From Ignavibacteriales bacterium (GTDB lineage Bacteria; Bacteroidota; Ignavibacteria; Ignavibacteriales; Melioribacteraceae), in assembly GCA_020059785.1 (NCBI GenBank), contig JAGVBL010000230.1, forward strand, positions 1 through 19,271: DNA of 19,271 nt. The letters run 5' to 3'. Below the pieces are notes generated by a model, which searched no databases, was not told the DNA's origin, and saw only the letters and a list, made by a program, of their open reading frames with translations. Every line of letters begins with the position of its first letter. Within the stretch, counting starts at the first letter, position 1. A program made the position numbers and the translations under genes. This document shows positions 9,901-15,927 of this stretch, in pieces.

Positions 9901-10008
9901 ATCAACTGTCGGAAAATCTTTTGAGACGAAAAAAGCTACCTTTTTTGCCGGCTGCTGTGAATAAAGAACAATATTAAAAATTAGAAAGAGACAAATAAAT
10001 TTTCGCAT
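6943..10008 (-). CDS. Large clan GH-A-like exported glycosidase, family uncertain
   Basis: A 1021-residue exported enzyme with a signal peptide (MRKFICLFLIFNIVLYSQQ). Domains in order, by eye: a glutamine-amidotransferase-like alpha/beta domain (about 22-115: VAFFVS, LFVLPCGSAFP, LNTGGSIINIGGSPF); a beta-sandwich region (about 200-370); a TIM-barrel glycosidase domain (about 371-760) with DLINEPS (Asn516-Glu517, acid/base position) and NLVSETG (Glu674, nucleophile position), the classic pairing of retaining clan GH-A enzymes; then a second amidotransferase-like domain (about 765-860) resembling the trimerisation domain of GH42-type beta-galactosidases, and a C-terminal beta domain. The barrel opening (RKDGKVFPVIGTTYMASD) recalls GH5/GH2/GH42 relatives. 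Likely a beta-galactosidase or beta-mannosidase type activity, but I cannot assign the family. It sits between GH20 and GH92 genes, 28 bases after the former, with no clear Shine-Dalgarno site. Confidence 0.8.
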   Translation of the reverse strand: MRKFICLFLIFNIVLYSQQPAKKVAFFVSKDFPTVDMPAISDTDLLRITTNYNSHVFSDVQSLNNSLNSSNFTLFVLPCGSAFPLDAWPTILNFLNTGGSIINIGGSPFYQPVLRQDSVWTLGIPQQTFARRLLIGPAEKIELQSETFYAPVKTVAMNNFIFNNSELQNPTAVYELTYRFTTRKDFSLEDGSSGPRDAIIRPLVHMINKSNYPFAAPIVEIDRLQGSNAGGRWIFSTSNAQHSVALIKKLIDRALQGAIELTASPIFASIHRKEIPLIRINLFQPVNTSYNPVNINVTLRSQKNKVLFTKKFELTGTNDFKTATISLDGYSNYSAGFYSVDVEVENINQQNNKITTGFWVRDSKLAYNSPKISVSKDWLRKDGKVFPVIGTTYMASDVHRKFLFEPNPNVWMKDFEVMKKSGINFIRTGLWNSWSRAMLDRGAIDESFLRALDAYVITAAKNEIVVCFNFFAFTPPLNGGTNPYLDPRALDWQKTFITLITTRYKDIGWVHYDLINEPSYSPPNDIWKNSPVGDSYEKAEWQKWINKKYNLPATGLQNKWRDAVGDIYSPPSESELSYRIYKEDRRPRKAIDFNLFTQDVVTNWADTLMRTIKSVSNTLVTLGQDEGGTSTRPSQQFHYTAVDYTSIHTWWLNDDLLWDGLITKVPEKPNLVSETGLMRLEDIDGQPWRSPAIANNLLDRKFGLGFASRCAGIVQWAWNINPYMPIDNESAIGFFRPDGTAKLEIETLSKYSKFFESAKNMIEDYEPAELIVVIPHTKIFAGRKNGDLSTKRLVRILSDHFGITPTLISEYKLSAERLAESKLVIVPSVEFINDSAAEELFKASLNGTKILFTGSFEGNSFGEISESISRLGLINSSIPVSLYEKYDNLNIQTSKETIATFDNQQSEFIKKSTAEKFYSNNNIYHEPLPVELAREKEPLTDLLKHILGISNINYHYDDTPLSTNILLMKNHYLVVLVNESSTELTKFLKLGSISISTKVRAGQSKLLIIDLRSGSILAESH

Positions 10009-10036
10009 ATAAATAAATATTTAATGAGTATTTCTG

Positions 10037-12262
10037 TTAGTTGTCAAAATAAAATGCATTTGCCGGAATTGGTTTTCTTATTATGCCGGGACCTTCATAT
10101 TCAACACGTAAATCCTGTGAGCCGCTTTTCTCAAAATAAAAAATCTTGAAAGGATGTTTGCCCGATTCTAAAAATATTTTCCCTGTTACTTCCTTGTTTG
10201 AATGTAATCCGTCATTATCAATAATCAGTTGATTATCTATAAATAGTTTGCTTCCGTCATCTGATGTTAAATAAAGAGTGTAATCGCCGGACTTCTCAAT
10301 ATTTAAAAACCCATAGATATCAACTCCGTAGAAATCTTCGCGCGGTTCCACTGATTTTAAATTCAGCTTATTTATTTTACCTTTTTTATCCGGCTTCATC
10401 TCCCAGAACTTTGGAAGAACATCCCATTCACCTTCGTAATAGTTGTAGTGCAATCCATTTAGTGCCGGATCGATGAAGCTGATCTGCAATGTTGCCGTGG
10501 GACTGCTTCTTCCATTTGCAAGTATCGTCTTAGATTTCAATAGCACCGGAGAAGAAAATTGCAGCGGTTCATTGTACGGTGACGAACTAATATCGGGCTC
10601 TGAACCATCAACTGTATAATAGATCTTTACTGAATTAATTTTTGAATTAAGAACCACTTTTTCGTTTTTGTTAAGAACAAGTTCTCCGGCTTCATTGATT
10701 GGCGGAGGAACTCTAAAGTTATATCCTTTTTTTGTAAGCAGATCATAATGAAAAAGCAATCGTTCTAAAAAATCATCCAGGTTTTTTGATTTAGCCGGCA
10801 ACCAAACAACTTCGCTCAAAGCACATAAACGTGGCAACAGCATATATTCAATGTGATCAGTTGTTTCAATACGCTCTGTCCACATATTTGCTTGAGCACC
10901 CATTATATATTTAGCTTCTTCATCATTTAGTTGAGTGGGCACCGGTTCAAATGAATATACTTTTTCTAGTGATGTATAACCACCGAAAGCTATTGGTTCT
11001 CCACTTAATCCCTGATAATGATCGAAATAGCAATGTGTCCCCGGCGACATCACAACATAATGCTTCAATTGTGCTGCAGCAATACCACCTTCAGTTCCGC
11101 GCCAGCTCATTACCGCTGCATTTGGTGCGAGACCTCCTTCAAGTATTTCATCCCATCCTATAATTTTTTTCCCTTTACTGTTCAGAAATTTTTCTATACG
11201 CTGAATGAAATAACTTTGAAGCTCATGCTCGTTGTTAAGGTTTTCAGATTTTATTTTCGCCTGACACAATTCACATTTTTCCCAGCGCGTTTTAGGAACT
11301 TCGTCCCCGCCTATATGAATAAACTCACCCGGAAACAAACCAACAACTTCGGTTAAAATATTTTCAAGAAACTCAAAAGTTTTATTATTACCCGCACAAA
11401 AAACATCATCATAAACTCCCCAGATTGTTCCTACATCAAATGGTCCGCCCGTGCATGAATATTCGGGATATGCGGCAAGAGCTGCGAGTGCGTGTCCCGG
11501 CATTTCAATTTCTGGAACAACTGTTATGTATTTTGATTTTGCATACTCAACTGCTTCTCGTATTTGCTCTTGAGTATAAAAACCTCCAAGTGGTTTGCCA
11601 TCACCCATTGTTTCTTTTCTAATTGAACCGATCTGGGTAAGCCCGGGGTATTTTTTTATTTCAATCCGCCATCCCTGATCGTCAGTTAAGTGCCAGTGGA
11701 AAGTATTAATCTTATACGTAGCAAGAATATCAATATATTTTTTTACGAACTCCACCGGAAAGAAATGACGGCAAACGTCAAGGTGAACACCGCGCCATTT
11801 AAATCGAGGATAATCTTCAAAAAATCCACAGGGGATCGAAATCTCTTTCGATTTTTCAAGGGGGAACATCTGCAGTAAAGATTGAATTCCATAGAATAAT
11901 CCCGCACCGGTTCTGCCTTTTATTGAAATGTCGTTTGCAGATATTAATAATTGATATCCTTCTTCGTTGCTAATAGCGGGGTCGAGAATTAGTTTAATTG
12001 AATTTACTTCGCTTCCGGTATTAACCATCTGCGAACTGATTATTTCGGAAATAGAAGCACCAAGCAATTCTGCTAATTGATTTAGCTCTCTGTTCTGTGG
12101 AGATATTAAAATGGATGTTCTGCTGTTAATACTAAAATTTCCTTCGGTAATTGAATATGAAACGGGTTTTGGAATAATAGGAAGAGTCTGTAAAATAATA
12201 TCAGAAGGACAGATAAAGAATAAAACGAGTGCAAAAATGATTGATGTGACTTTTTGTTTCAT
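10037..12262 (-). CDS. GH20 beta-N-acetylhexosaminidase with CHB_HEX_C-like and PA14 domains
   Basis: An exported exo-hydrolase removing terminal beta-GlcNAc/GalNAc by substrate-assisted catalysis. Its 741 residues show a signal peptide (1 to about 25), the GH20b alpha/beta N-domain (about 28-150), and the GH20 barrel (about 153-490) with RGVHLDVCRHFFP, HWHLTDDQGWR (189-199), PEIEMPGH (250-257), the catalytic pair Asp320-Glu321 in HIGGDEVP, and MSWRG. After the barrel come a chitobiase C-terminal-like/Fn3-associated module (about 518-597, YTVDGSEPD) and a PA14 domain (about 601-741: YYEGEW, FYGVDIYGFLNIEKSGDYTL, DDGSKLFIDN), probably carbohydrate-binding. The same small module occurs in the GH92 enzyme encoded two genes downstream. 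The gene starts 15 bases after the DUF1648 gene, so it is very likely co-transcribed with it. No residue expected for catalysis is missing. Confidence 0.96.
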   Translation of the reverse strand: MKQKVTSIIFALVLFFICPSDIILQTLPIIPKPVSYSITEGNFSINSRTSILISPQNRELNQLAELLGASISEIISSQMVNTGSEVNSIKLILDPAISNEEGYQLLISANDISIKGRTGAGLFYGIQSLLQMFPLEKSKEISIPCGFFEDYPRFKWRGVHLDVCRHFFPVEFVKKYIDILATYKINTFHWHLTDDQGWRIEIKKYPGLTQIGSIRKETMGDGKPLGGFYTQEQIREAVEYAKSKYITVVPEIEMPGHALAALAAYPEYSCTGGPFDVGTIWGVYDDVFCAGNNKTFEFLENILTEVVGLFPGEFIHIGGDEVPKTRWEKCELCQAKIKSENLNNEHELQSYFIQRIEKFLNSKGKKIIGWDEILEGGLAPNAAVMSWRGTEGGIAAAQLKHYVVMSPGTHCYFDHYQGLSGEPIAFGGYTSLEKVYSFEPVPTQLNDEEAKYIMGAQANMWTERIETTDHIEYMLLPRLCALSEVVWLPAKSKNLDDFLERLLFHYDLLTKKGYNFRVPPPINEAGELVLNKNEKVVLNSKINSVKIYYTVDGSEPDISSSPYNEPLQFSSPVLLKSKTILANGRSSPTATLQISFIDPALNGLHYNYYEGEWDVLPKFWEMKPDKKGKINKLNLKSVEPREDFYGVDIYGFLNIEKSGDYTLYLTSDDGSKLFIDNQLIIDNDGLHSNKEVTGKIFLESGKHPFKIFYFEKSGSQDLRVEYEGPGIIRKPIPANAFYFDN

Positions 12263-12277
12263 AGGGTTCTCGGAGTT

Positions 12278-12784
12278 TTATTGATTGCCGGTTTTGTTAA
12301 AGCGTGAATATATTTTTATTACAATATAAGTTACCGCGGCAAATAATATTATAAGATAAATCCACATTGTGTTGCCAAGATTGTAAGTCCGGTTAATGTT
12401 TGCTGTATAAACCTCCCGGAAAACAAATGATATAAACGTGATGGTAAGTGCTCCCATCAAGTAGATAAAATTCTTAATTGAATTGATTGCCTCCTCTTTT
12501 CTGGATGGGTCTAACCAGTATTTTTTATTGGGAATGTTTATCATTTTTTCCGGAGCTCTGCTAATAAAAAAGTTAATAGTTGTGAACAGAATAATTAATG
12601 AAAGCATAACTAAATAATAAGTGAGGAAGTAAGAGCTTTTATTCATCCAGCCGTCGGCTCTTCCGCTTGCATTAAAGTGGGAAGCAATTTCTTCGGGTAG
12701 TCTGTTGAAATAGAAAGCCGGGATAACAAGCGAGATTATTACAACAAAATAATAGATGAGCAATGGATATTTTGAGTTGTTCAT
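12278..12784 (-). CDS. DUF1648 (SdpI-like) integral membrane protein
   Basis: A small inner-membrane protein with four predicted helices. With start ATG 12784 it has 168 residues (MNNSKYPLLIYY); an in-frame TTG at 12808 adds eight residues, and neither start has a convincing ribosome site. The first loop carries the DUF1648 signature LPEEIASHFNASGRADGW followed by a Ser/Lys pair, known from SdpI-type immunity/signal proteins and from many uncharacterised bacterial membrane proteins. It ends 15 bases before the GH20 start, so it heads the glycosidase transcript or lies within it. Nothing in the sequence links it mechanistically to sugar breakdown; the family name does not imply a toxin-immunity role here. 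Confidence 0.75.
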   Translation of the reverse strand: MNNSKYPLLIYYFVVIISLVIPAFYFNRLPEEIASHFNASGRADGWMNKSSYFLTYYLVMLSLIILFTTINFFISRAPEKMINIPNKKYWLDPSRKEEAINSIKNFIYLMGALTITFISFVFREVYTANINRTYNLGNTMWIYLIILFAAVTYIVIKIYSRFNKTGNQ

Positions 12785-12833
12785 AACAACCGGAATATTT
12801 GTAACCAAAAATCAGGAAAATTAATTTTATACA

Positions 12834-12862
12834 AAAGAGCCAATCCAATAAATAGACTCTTT
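12834..12862 (-). terminator. Weak terminator-like hairpin after the DUF1569 gene
   Basis: On the minus strand AAAGAGTC pairs with GGCTCTTT (eight pairs, one G-T wobble) around a 13-base loop, followed by TTGTATAAAATTAATTTT. It lies between the DUF1569 gene stop (12877) and the DUF1648 gene start. The stem is short and the tail is interrupted, so at most it would attenuate read-through. If active, the DUF1648 gene would need its own promoter. Confidence 0.3.
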
Positions 12863-12876
12863 ATTTATTAATAGTT

Positions 12877-13329
12877 CTAATCGAGATCGATTCCAAATTG
12901 TGAAAGATGATGTATAAAGTGCTTTTTGTGAAATATTTCCCATTCGGTTCTGTTTAGCTCTCCAAATGTCGGGTTTATTAATACCGCTTCGGGATTTTTA
13001 TCAAAGAATTTATAGTAATCTTCAATCTCTATCTTTAGGCTGGTAATAGCATCTTTAAGACTATCAAATTGAAGGGGAAGAAGTCCATCGCCAATTAAAG
13101 GACTAATAAAATTTTTCGGAAGTGGACGCTCGCTTAATAAAAATCTTTTCAAAGTCGGAATCTTTTCGGGTGGATTAAAACACTCTACTTTTATTTTGTT
13201 ATTACTGACTTTTACAGTAAGTAATAAATGTTCAACCATGTGCTGAGAACTCATAATTCCCCACAATGGTTTTGTATCGGGTGATAATTTTTCCATTTGA
13301 TCTAAAAAACGATTTAAGTCCTTATCCAT
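12877..13329 (-). CDS. DUF1569 / DinB-superfamily-like protein
   Basis: A 150-residue cytosolic protein, probably a four-helix bundle of the DinB/YfiT-like metalloenzyme superfamily. Visible features are WGIMSSQHMVEHLL (His30, His34), NPTFGELNRTEW, and the C-terminal HKKHFIHHLSQFG (His134, 137, 140, 141), which fit the DUF1569 consensus and the usual three-histidine metal site. DinB-fold proteins include thiol-dependent transferases and isomerases, but this subfamily has no settled reaction that I can name. Start ATG 13329 is supported by AAAGGGAG five bases upstream. It lies 92 bases upstream of the DUF1648 gene on the same strand and is divergent from the pilin-like operon; it may be transcribed separately from the glycosidase genes. 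Confidence 0.7.
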   Translation of the reverse strand: MDKDLNRFLDQMEKLSPDTKPLWGIMSSQHMVEHLLLTVKVSNNKIKVECFNPPEKIPTLKRFLLSERPLPKNFISPLIGDGLLPLQFDSLKDAITSLKIEIEDYYKFFDKNPEAVLINPTFGELNRTEWEIFHKKHFIHHLSQFGIDLD

Positions 13330-13361
13330 ATTCTCCCTTTCTGTTATTTTCGTTTACAACC

Positions 13362-13391
13362 TAATTATTGGTAAGGAATATTTCAAATCAA
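13362..13391 (-). promoter_or_regulatory. Candidate sigma-70-type promoter for the DUF1569 gene
   Basis: On the minus strand TTGATT (13391-13386) is followed after 18 bases by TAATTA (13367-13362), placing a start about 25 bases upstream of the DUF1569 ATG. Matches to both boxes are only moderate and AT-rich DNA produces many such pairs by chance. Confidence 0.25.
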
Positions 13392-13446
13392 ATTAGTCCA
13401 ATTGCTTCTGTTTTGTTGAATATTGTTTTGAATAATAACTTTTTTC

Positions 13447-13475
13447 TTGAAGGAAAAGTTAATTATGTTTATCAT
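13447..13475 (+). promoter_or_regulatory. Candidate promoter for the pilin-sigma-anti-sigma operon
   Basis: TTGAAG (13447-13452) and TATCAT (13470-13475) are separated by 17 bases, giving a predicted start near 13482 and a leader of about 55 bases before ATG 13537. It lies in the 207-base divergent gap shared with the DUF1569 gene. I see no separate ECF-type GGAAC promoter in the gap that would show autoregulation by the sigma factor encoded in the operon. Confidence 0.3.
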
Positions 13476-13536
13476 AATGCAAGAATATTTTTATAAAAAC
13501 TCTTTCTGCATTACTTGAACAGTATCGGAAAAGAAA

Positions 13537-13920
13537 ATGGGTTCTCAGCAATTATTATTAATTGTCGTTGGTGTAATTATAGTAGGGTTATCCGTATACT
13601 CCGGATTAATCATTATGCGAAACTATTATGAAGTTAGCAACAGGGATCAGTTAATAAACACATTAAATGATATTGGACTGCTTGCACAACAGCATTATAA
13701 AAAGCCCACAGTCCAGGGAGGCGGTGGCGGAACGTACACCAGATTTACACTTCCACGGCAATTTAGAACAACAACAGCAGGAAATTTCAGTGCTTCTGTA
13801 AGAACAACAAGAGTTGATTTTACTGCGACAGGTAAAGAAATCGGCCGAAACGGCAGAACAGTAGTAAGAGTAACAGCAAGAGTAGATCAAAACGGAATTC
13901 GATTTACAATTACGAATTGA
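13537..13920 (+). CDS. Pilin-like protein with a minimal MG leader
   Basis: A 127-residue protein beginning MGSQQLLLIVVGVIIVGLSV, a long N-terminal hydrophobic helix (about residues 5-27) followed by an amphipathic helix (YYEVSNRDQLINTLNDIGLLAQQHY), a five-glycine linker (60-64) and a beta-rich C-terminal domain rich in Thr, Arg and Val. This layout is that of type IV pilin-like proteins, but the leader is just Met-Gly, and the Glu normally at mature position 5 is absent if cleavage follows Gly2 (mature SQQLLL). The start is supported by GGAAAAG upstream and by the immediate onset of the helix. The gene is followed after five bases by an ECF sigma gene. It could be a surface filament subunit or a pseudopilin; alternatively just a type II membrane-anchored protein. 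No pilus assembly genes are in the window. Confidence 0.6.
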   Translation: MGSQQLLLIVVGVIIVGLSVYSGLIIMRNYYEVSNRDQLINTLNDIGLLAQQHYKKPTVQGGGGGTYTRFTLPRQFRTTTAGNFSASVRTTRVDFTATGKEIGRNGRTVVRVTARVDQNGIRFTITN

Positions 13921-13925
13921 ATTAA

Positions 13926-14441
13926 ATGAATTTAGAAAACGAAAACACCAATTATGTTAAATACCTTATAGAGCTTTCGCAATCCGGCAGAAAGAATGCT
14001 TTCTTTGATCTATGTGAAATAAATTTAAGGAATATTTTTACAGTTGCATACCGACTCTATCCGGATTATGAAAAAGCGCAACAGATCACTCTAAAAACTT
14101 TCCTAATTGCATGGGAGAATATTAAAGCATTCGATTCAAAAAAATCGTATGTGCTCTGGCTAAAAAGTGTAGCAATTAAAGCGGCGATTAAGGAGTTATC
14201 AAAACCGGGTACATCATTAAACCCGGTAAAGAGTAAAACTATTTATGCACATGAACATGAGAGAATTGAGAACCTAATTATGAATCTTCCAAATGAAGAC
14301 CGGATTATTTTCGTCCTTCACGATTTAGAAGGATTTGATTACGATGAAATGAAAAGTTTTTTAGAAGAGTTAACACCTGATGAAATTAAATCGAAATTAA
14401 TTGATATACGCGAACGCTTAATGAGAGACCTGAGCTTATGA
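13926..14441 (+). CDS. Divergent ECF-type RNA polymerase sigma factor
   Basis: A 171-residue cytosolic protein with the two-domain plan of ECF sigma factors. The sigma2-like part runs from YLIELSQSGRKNAFFDLCE through NIFTVAYRLYPDYEKAQQIT to LKTFLIAWENIKAF and WLKSVAIKAAIKE; the sigma4-like part is NLPNEDRIIFVLHDLEGFDYDEM, then KSFLEELTPDEIKSKLIDIRERL. Region 2 normally reads D.eDltQe.F.kaW; here the acidic residues are replaced (EKAQQITLKTF), and the helix-turn-helix around YDEMKSFLEELTPDEIKSKL carries a slightly longer turn than usual. It starts five bases after the pilin-like gene without a clear ribosome site and overlaps the next gene by ATGA, so sigma and anti-sigma synthesis are probably coupled. 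It likely directs polymerase to a small regulon in response to the membrane-bound partner; the signal is unknown. Confidence 0.82.
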   Translation: MNLENENTNYVKYLIELSQSGRKNAFFDLCEINLRNIFTVAYRLYPDYEKAQQITLKTFLIAWENIKAFDSKKSYVLWLKSVAIKAAIKELSKPGTSLNPVKSKTIYAHEHERIENLIMNLPNEDRIIFVLHDLEGFDYDEMKSFLEELTPDEIKSKLIDIRERLMRDLSL

Positions 14442-15088
14442 ACTGCGAAGAAATTAAAATAAGCTTGCACGATTTTGTTGATGAATTACTGGATGATAAA
14501 CGTAAAAGAGAAATTGAAGCACACTTAAAAACATGCAATAACTGTTTTGCTGAATACAAAAGAGTTAAAAAGTTCTTCGATAAGTTGAAAAACATGCCGT
14601 ATACTATCGAAGCTCCGGCAAATTTGGTTGAAATACTTTCCGGCGAACTTCTTAAAAAAGCTGTAGCCGAACAACAGGAAGAACAAACAAAACCAAAAGT
14701 TAAGATCAACAAGATAAAGCGCGAGCAGGTTAAACAGGAAAAATTATTGAAGAATTCTCGCGGTGCAATTAGAAAAAGCCGTGTTACAAAATCGATCTTT
14801 ACAACAAAAATATCAGCTCCCATTGTTCCAAGGTTCGGTCTGGAAGCGAGGAAAACTATTTTAACTTTGCTGCCCCTTGTACTATTTGCAGTCGGATATT
14901 TCATTTACGATTTCTTGCTTATTAATTCTCCATGGAAAGTTAGAACAATAACAGGCAATGTTATTATTAACGGACAAATAAGAACAACCGAAAGATGGCA
15001 AGAAAACGAAAGTCTGGTTACCGATAATTATTCCAAAGCGGTTATTAATGTTCCTAAGACCGGCAGAATTGAAGTTGATGCTAATTAA
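14438..15088 (+). CDS. Membrane-spanning anti-sigma factor with zinc finger and FecR start, cut by in-frame TAA
   Basis: The partner of the preceding sigma factor. Residues 1-40 form a zf-HC2/ZAS anti-sigma domain with HLKTCNNC (His29, Cys33, Cys36) plus Cys3. A long Lys/Glu-rich linker (about 78-118) leads to one transmembrane helix (ILTLLPLVLFAVGYFIYDFL, about 141-162), then WKVRTITGNVIINGQ opens a periplasmic FecR-type beta domain. The frame ends at TAA 15086-15088, directly after IEVDAN, that is, in the middle of the FecR fold; codon 217 is the stop and the same frame stays open for 189 more residues. The product as read would be a membrane-anchored sigma binder with a truncated sensor. 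The start overlaps the sigma stop (ATGA), which fits translational coupling. See the next entry for the missing half. Confidence 0.85.
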   Translation: MNCEEIKISLHDFVDELLDDKRKREIEAHLKTCNNCFAEYKRVKKFFDKLKNMPYTIEAPANLVEILSGELLKKAVAEQQEEQTKPKVKINKIKREQVKQEKLLKNSRGAIRKSRVTKSIFTTKISAPIVPRFGLEARKTILTLLPLVLFAVGYFIYDFLLINSPWKVRTITGNVIINGQIRTTERWQENESLVTDNYSKAVINVPKTGRIEVDAN

Positions 15089-15658
15089 TTTTTGATTCTT
15101 CTGAAAGCAAAAGATAAAGGGAACAAGCTTAAGTTTTTGAAAGGTTCGATAAGGGTGATTAATAATAATTTGTTTCCATACCTTACAATTGAAATTGACC
15201 ATTCGCTGGTATATGATAGAGGCGGAACGTTTGAGATTACTATTGACGATAATTCCTACGCAAATATTAAAGTAGAATATGGTTATGTAGAGATAGAACA
15301 AAACGGTAGAAAGTTTTATGTTGACGATGGATATACTTGTGAAATCCGTCCTAATACACACCCGGGAGTTCCTTACAGGGTTGATGCTTCTGATGAATTA
15401 AAAAGTGAAATAAGGAAACTGGATTATGAAGGCGGGGGGGATGAATCGGTTCAAAAAATAATTTCTATTGCAACCGAAAGTGACATGCTTACATTATTGG
15501 GGTTAATCCCGAGATCATCGGAATCATACAGGTCTGTTCTCTTCAATAAAATTTCTGCTTATTATCCGCCGCCGCCCGGGGTTACATTAGCAGGAATTGT
15601 AAAGCTTGATCCAGATATGCTTGAAAAATGGTGGTTCGAGATAGAGTGGCAAATCTAA
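15089..15658 (+). pseudogene. C-terminal half of the split FecR-type anti-sigma factor
   Basis: Directly after the TAA, in the same frame, the sequence continues FLILLKAKDKGNKLKFLKGSI and then RVINNN, which supplies the FecR strand pattern and the L.KGs/v motif expected at this position, followed by the remaining strands (GTFEITIDDNSYANIKVEYGYVEI), a proline-rich stretch (YYPPPPGV) and a conserved-looking tryptophan tail (EKWWFEIEWQI). A TTG at 15092 could act as a weak start, but there is no ribosome site, signal peptide or membrane segment, so independent function is unlikely. In FecR domains a Ser often sits where the stop lies (DANS-type), and TCA to TAA is one substitution. A seven-G run at 15434-15440 lies inside but does not break the frame. 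The stop may be a real nonsense mutation, a consensus error, or a read-through site. Confidence 0.7.
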
Positions 15659-15660
15659 TT

Positions 15661-15876
15661 CTAAATTTTATCGATGCTTAATAAAGAATGATCGTCTTCA
15701 ATTTTTTCTATCTCTTCTTTCAACTTCGGCAAAATATTTAGAACCAATAAACCGAGCGGACCGGAAACAAAACCGATAAGAAACCAATTCTTAGTAAAAC
15801 GATCTTGTTTTTTTGCAGTATATGAACACAACGTCCCGAAAATTAATCCGGATATTGCCAGCCATAAGCCAATCAT
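15661..15876 (-). CDS. Small two-helix membrane protein
   Basis: A 71-residue protein with two hydrophobic segments (about residues 2-19 and 31-50) joined by a basic loop (AKKQDRFTKNW) and ending in an acidic cytosolic-type tail. The pattern WFLIGFVSGPLGLLVL resembles a widespread but uncharacterised class of tiny bacterial membrane proteins with a GF..GPLGL motif. The start ATG 15876 has a good AAGGAG site. The gene is convergent with the anti-sigma gene (two bases between stop codons, no terminator between them). Its upstream region holds four phased 11-bp repeats and a matching -10 box, so it is probably the regulated target of a PhoB-class response regulator. Confidence 0.7.
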   Translation of the reverse strand: MIGLWLAISGLIFGTLCSYTAKKQDRFTKNWFLIGFVSGPLGLLVLNILPKLKEEIEKIEDDHSLLSIDKI

Positions 15877-15909
15877 AATTACTCCTTTTTGTTAAGAGTA
15901 ATATTAATC

Positions 15910-15915
15910 TATTTA
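15910..15915 (-). promoter_or_regulatory. Candidate -10 box for the small membrane protein gene
   Basis: On the minus strand TAAATA (15915-15910) lies ten bases after the last repeat unit CTTAACCT (15933-15926) and about 34 bases before the start codon. No -35 hexamer is needed if the repeats recruit an activator, which is how PhoB-type promoters are built. Nearby TTAATATT is an alternative -10. Confidence 0.35.
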
Positions 15916-15927
15916 AGTGAAAGCAAG

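Noticed and set aside
11018..11356. 112-residue plus-strand ORF inside the GH20 gene
   Set aside because: Antisense shadow of conserved GH20 coding sequence, rich in His/Phe/Cys, with no domain or start signal.
12847..12869. AATAAATA / TATTTATT inverted repeat
   Set aside because: An A/T-only eight-pair stem is expected by chance in DNA of this composition; the overlapping AAAGAG/CTCTTT hairpin is the better structure.
14386..15361. Two overlapping minus-strand ORFs antisense to the anti-sigma gene
   Set aside because: They mirror low-complexity Lys/Glu codons of the real gene (Ser/Cys/Phe-rich), and the sense strand shows clear zinc-finger and FecR motifs.
15434..15440. Seven-G homopolymer in the FecR fragment as a possible frameshift
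   Set aside because: The frame continues intact on both sides (YEGGGDES), so there is no sign of an indel here.
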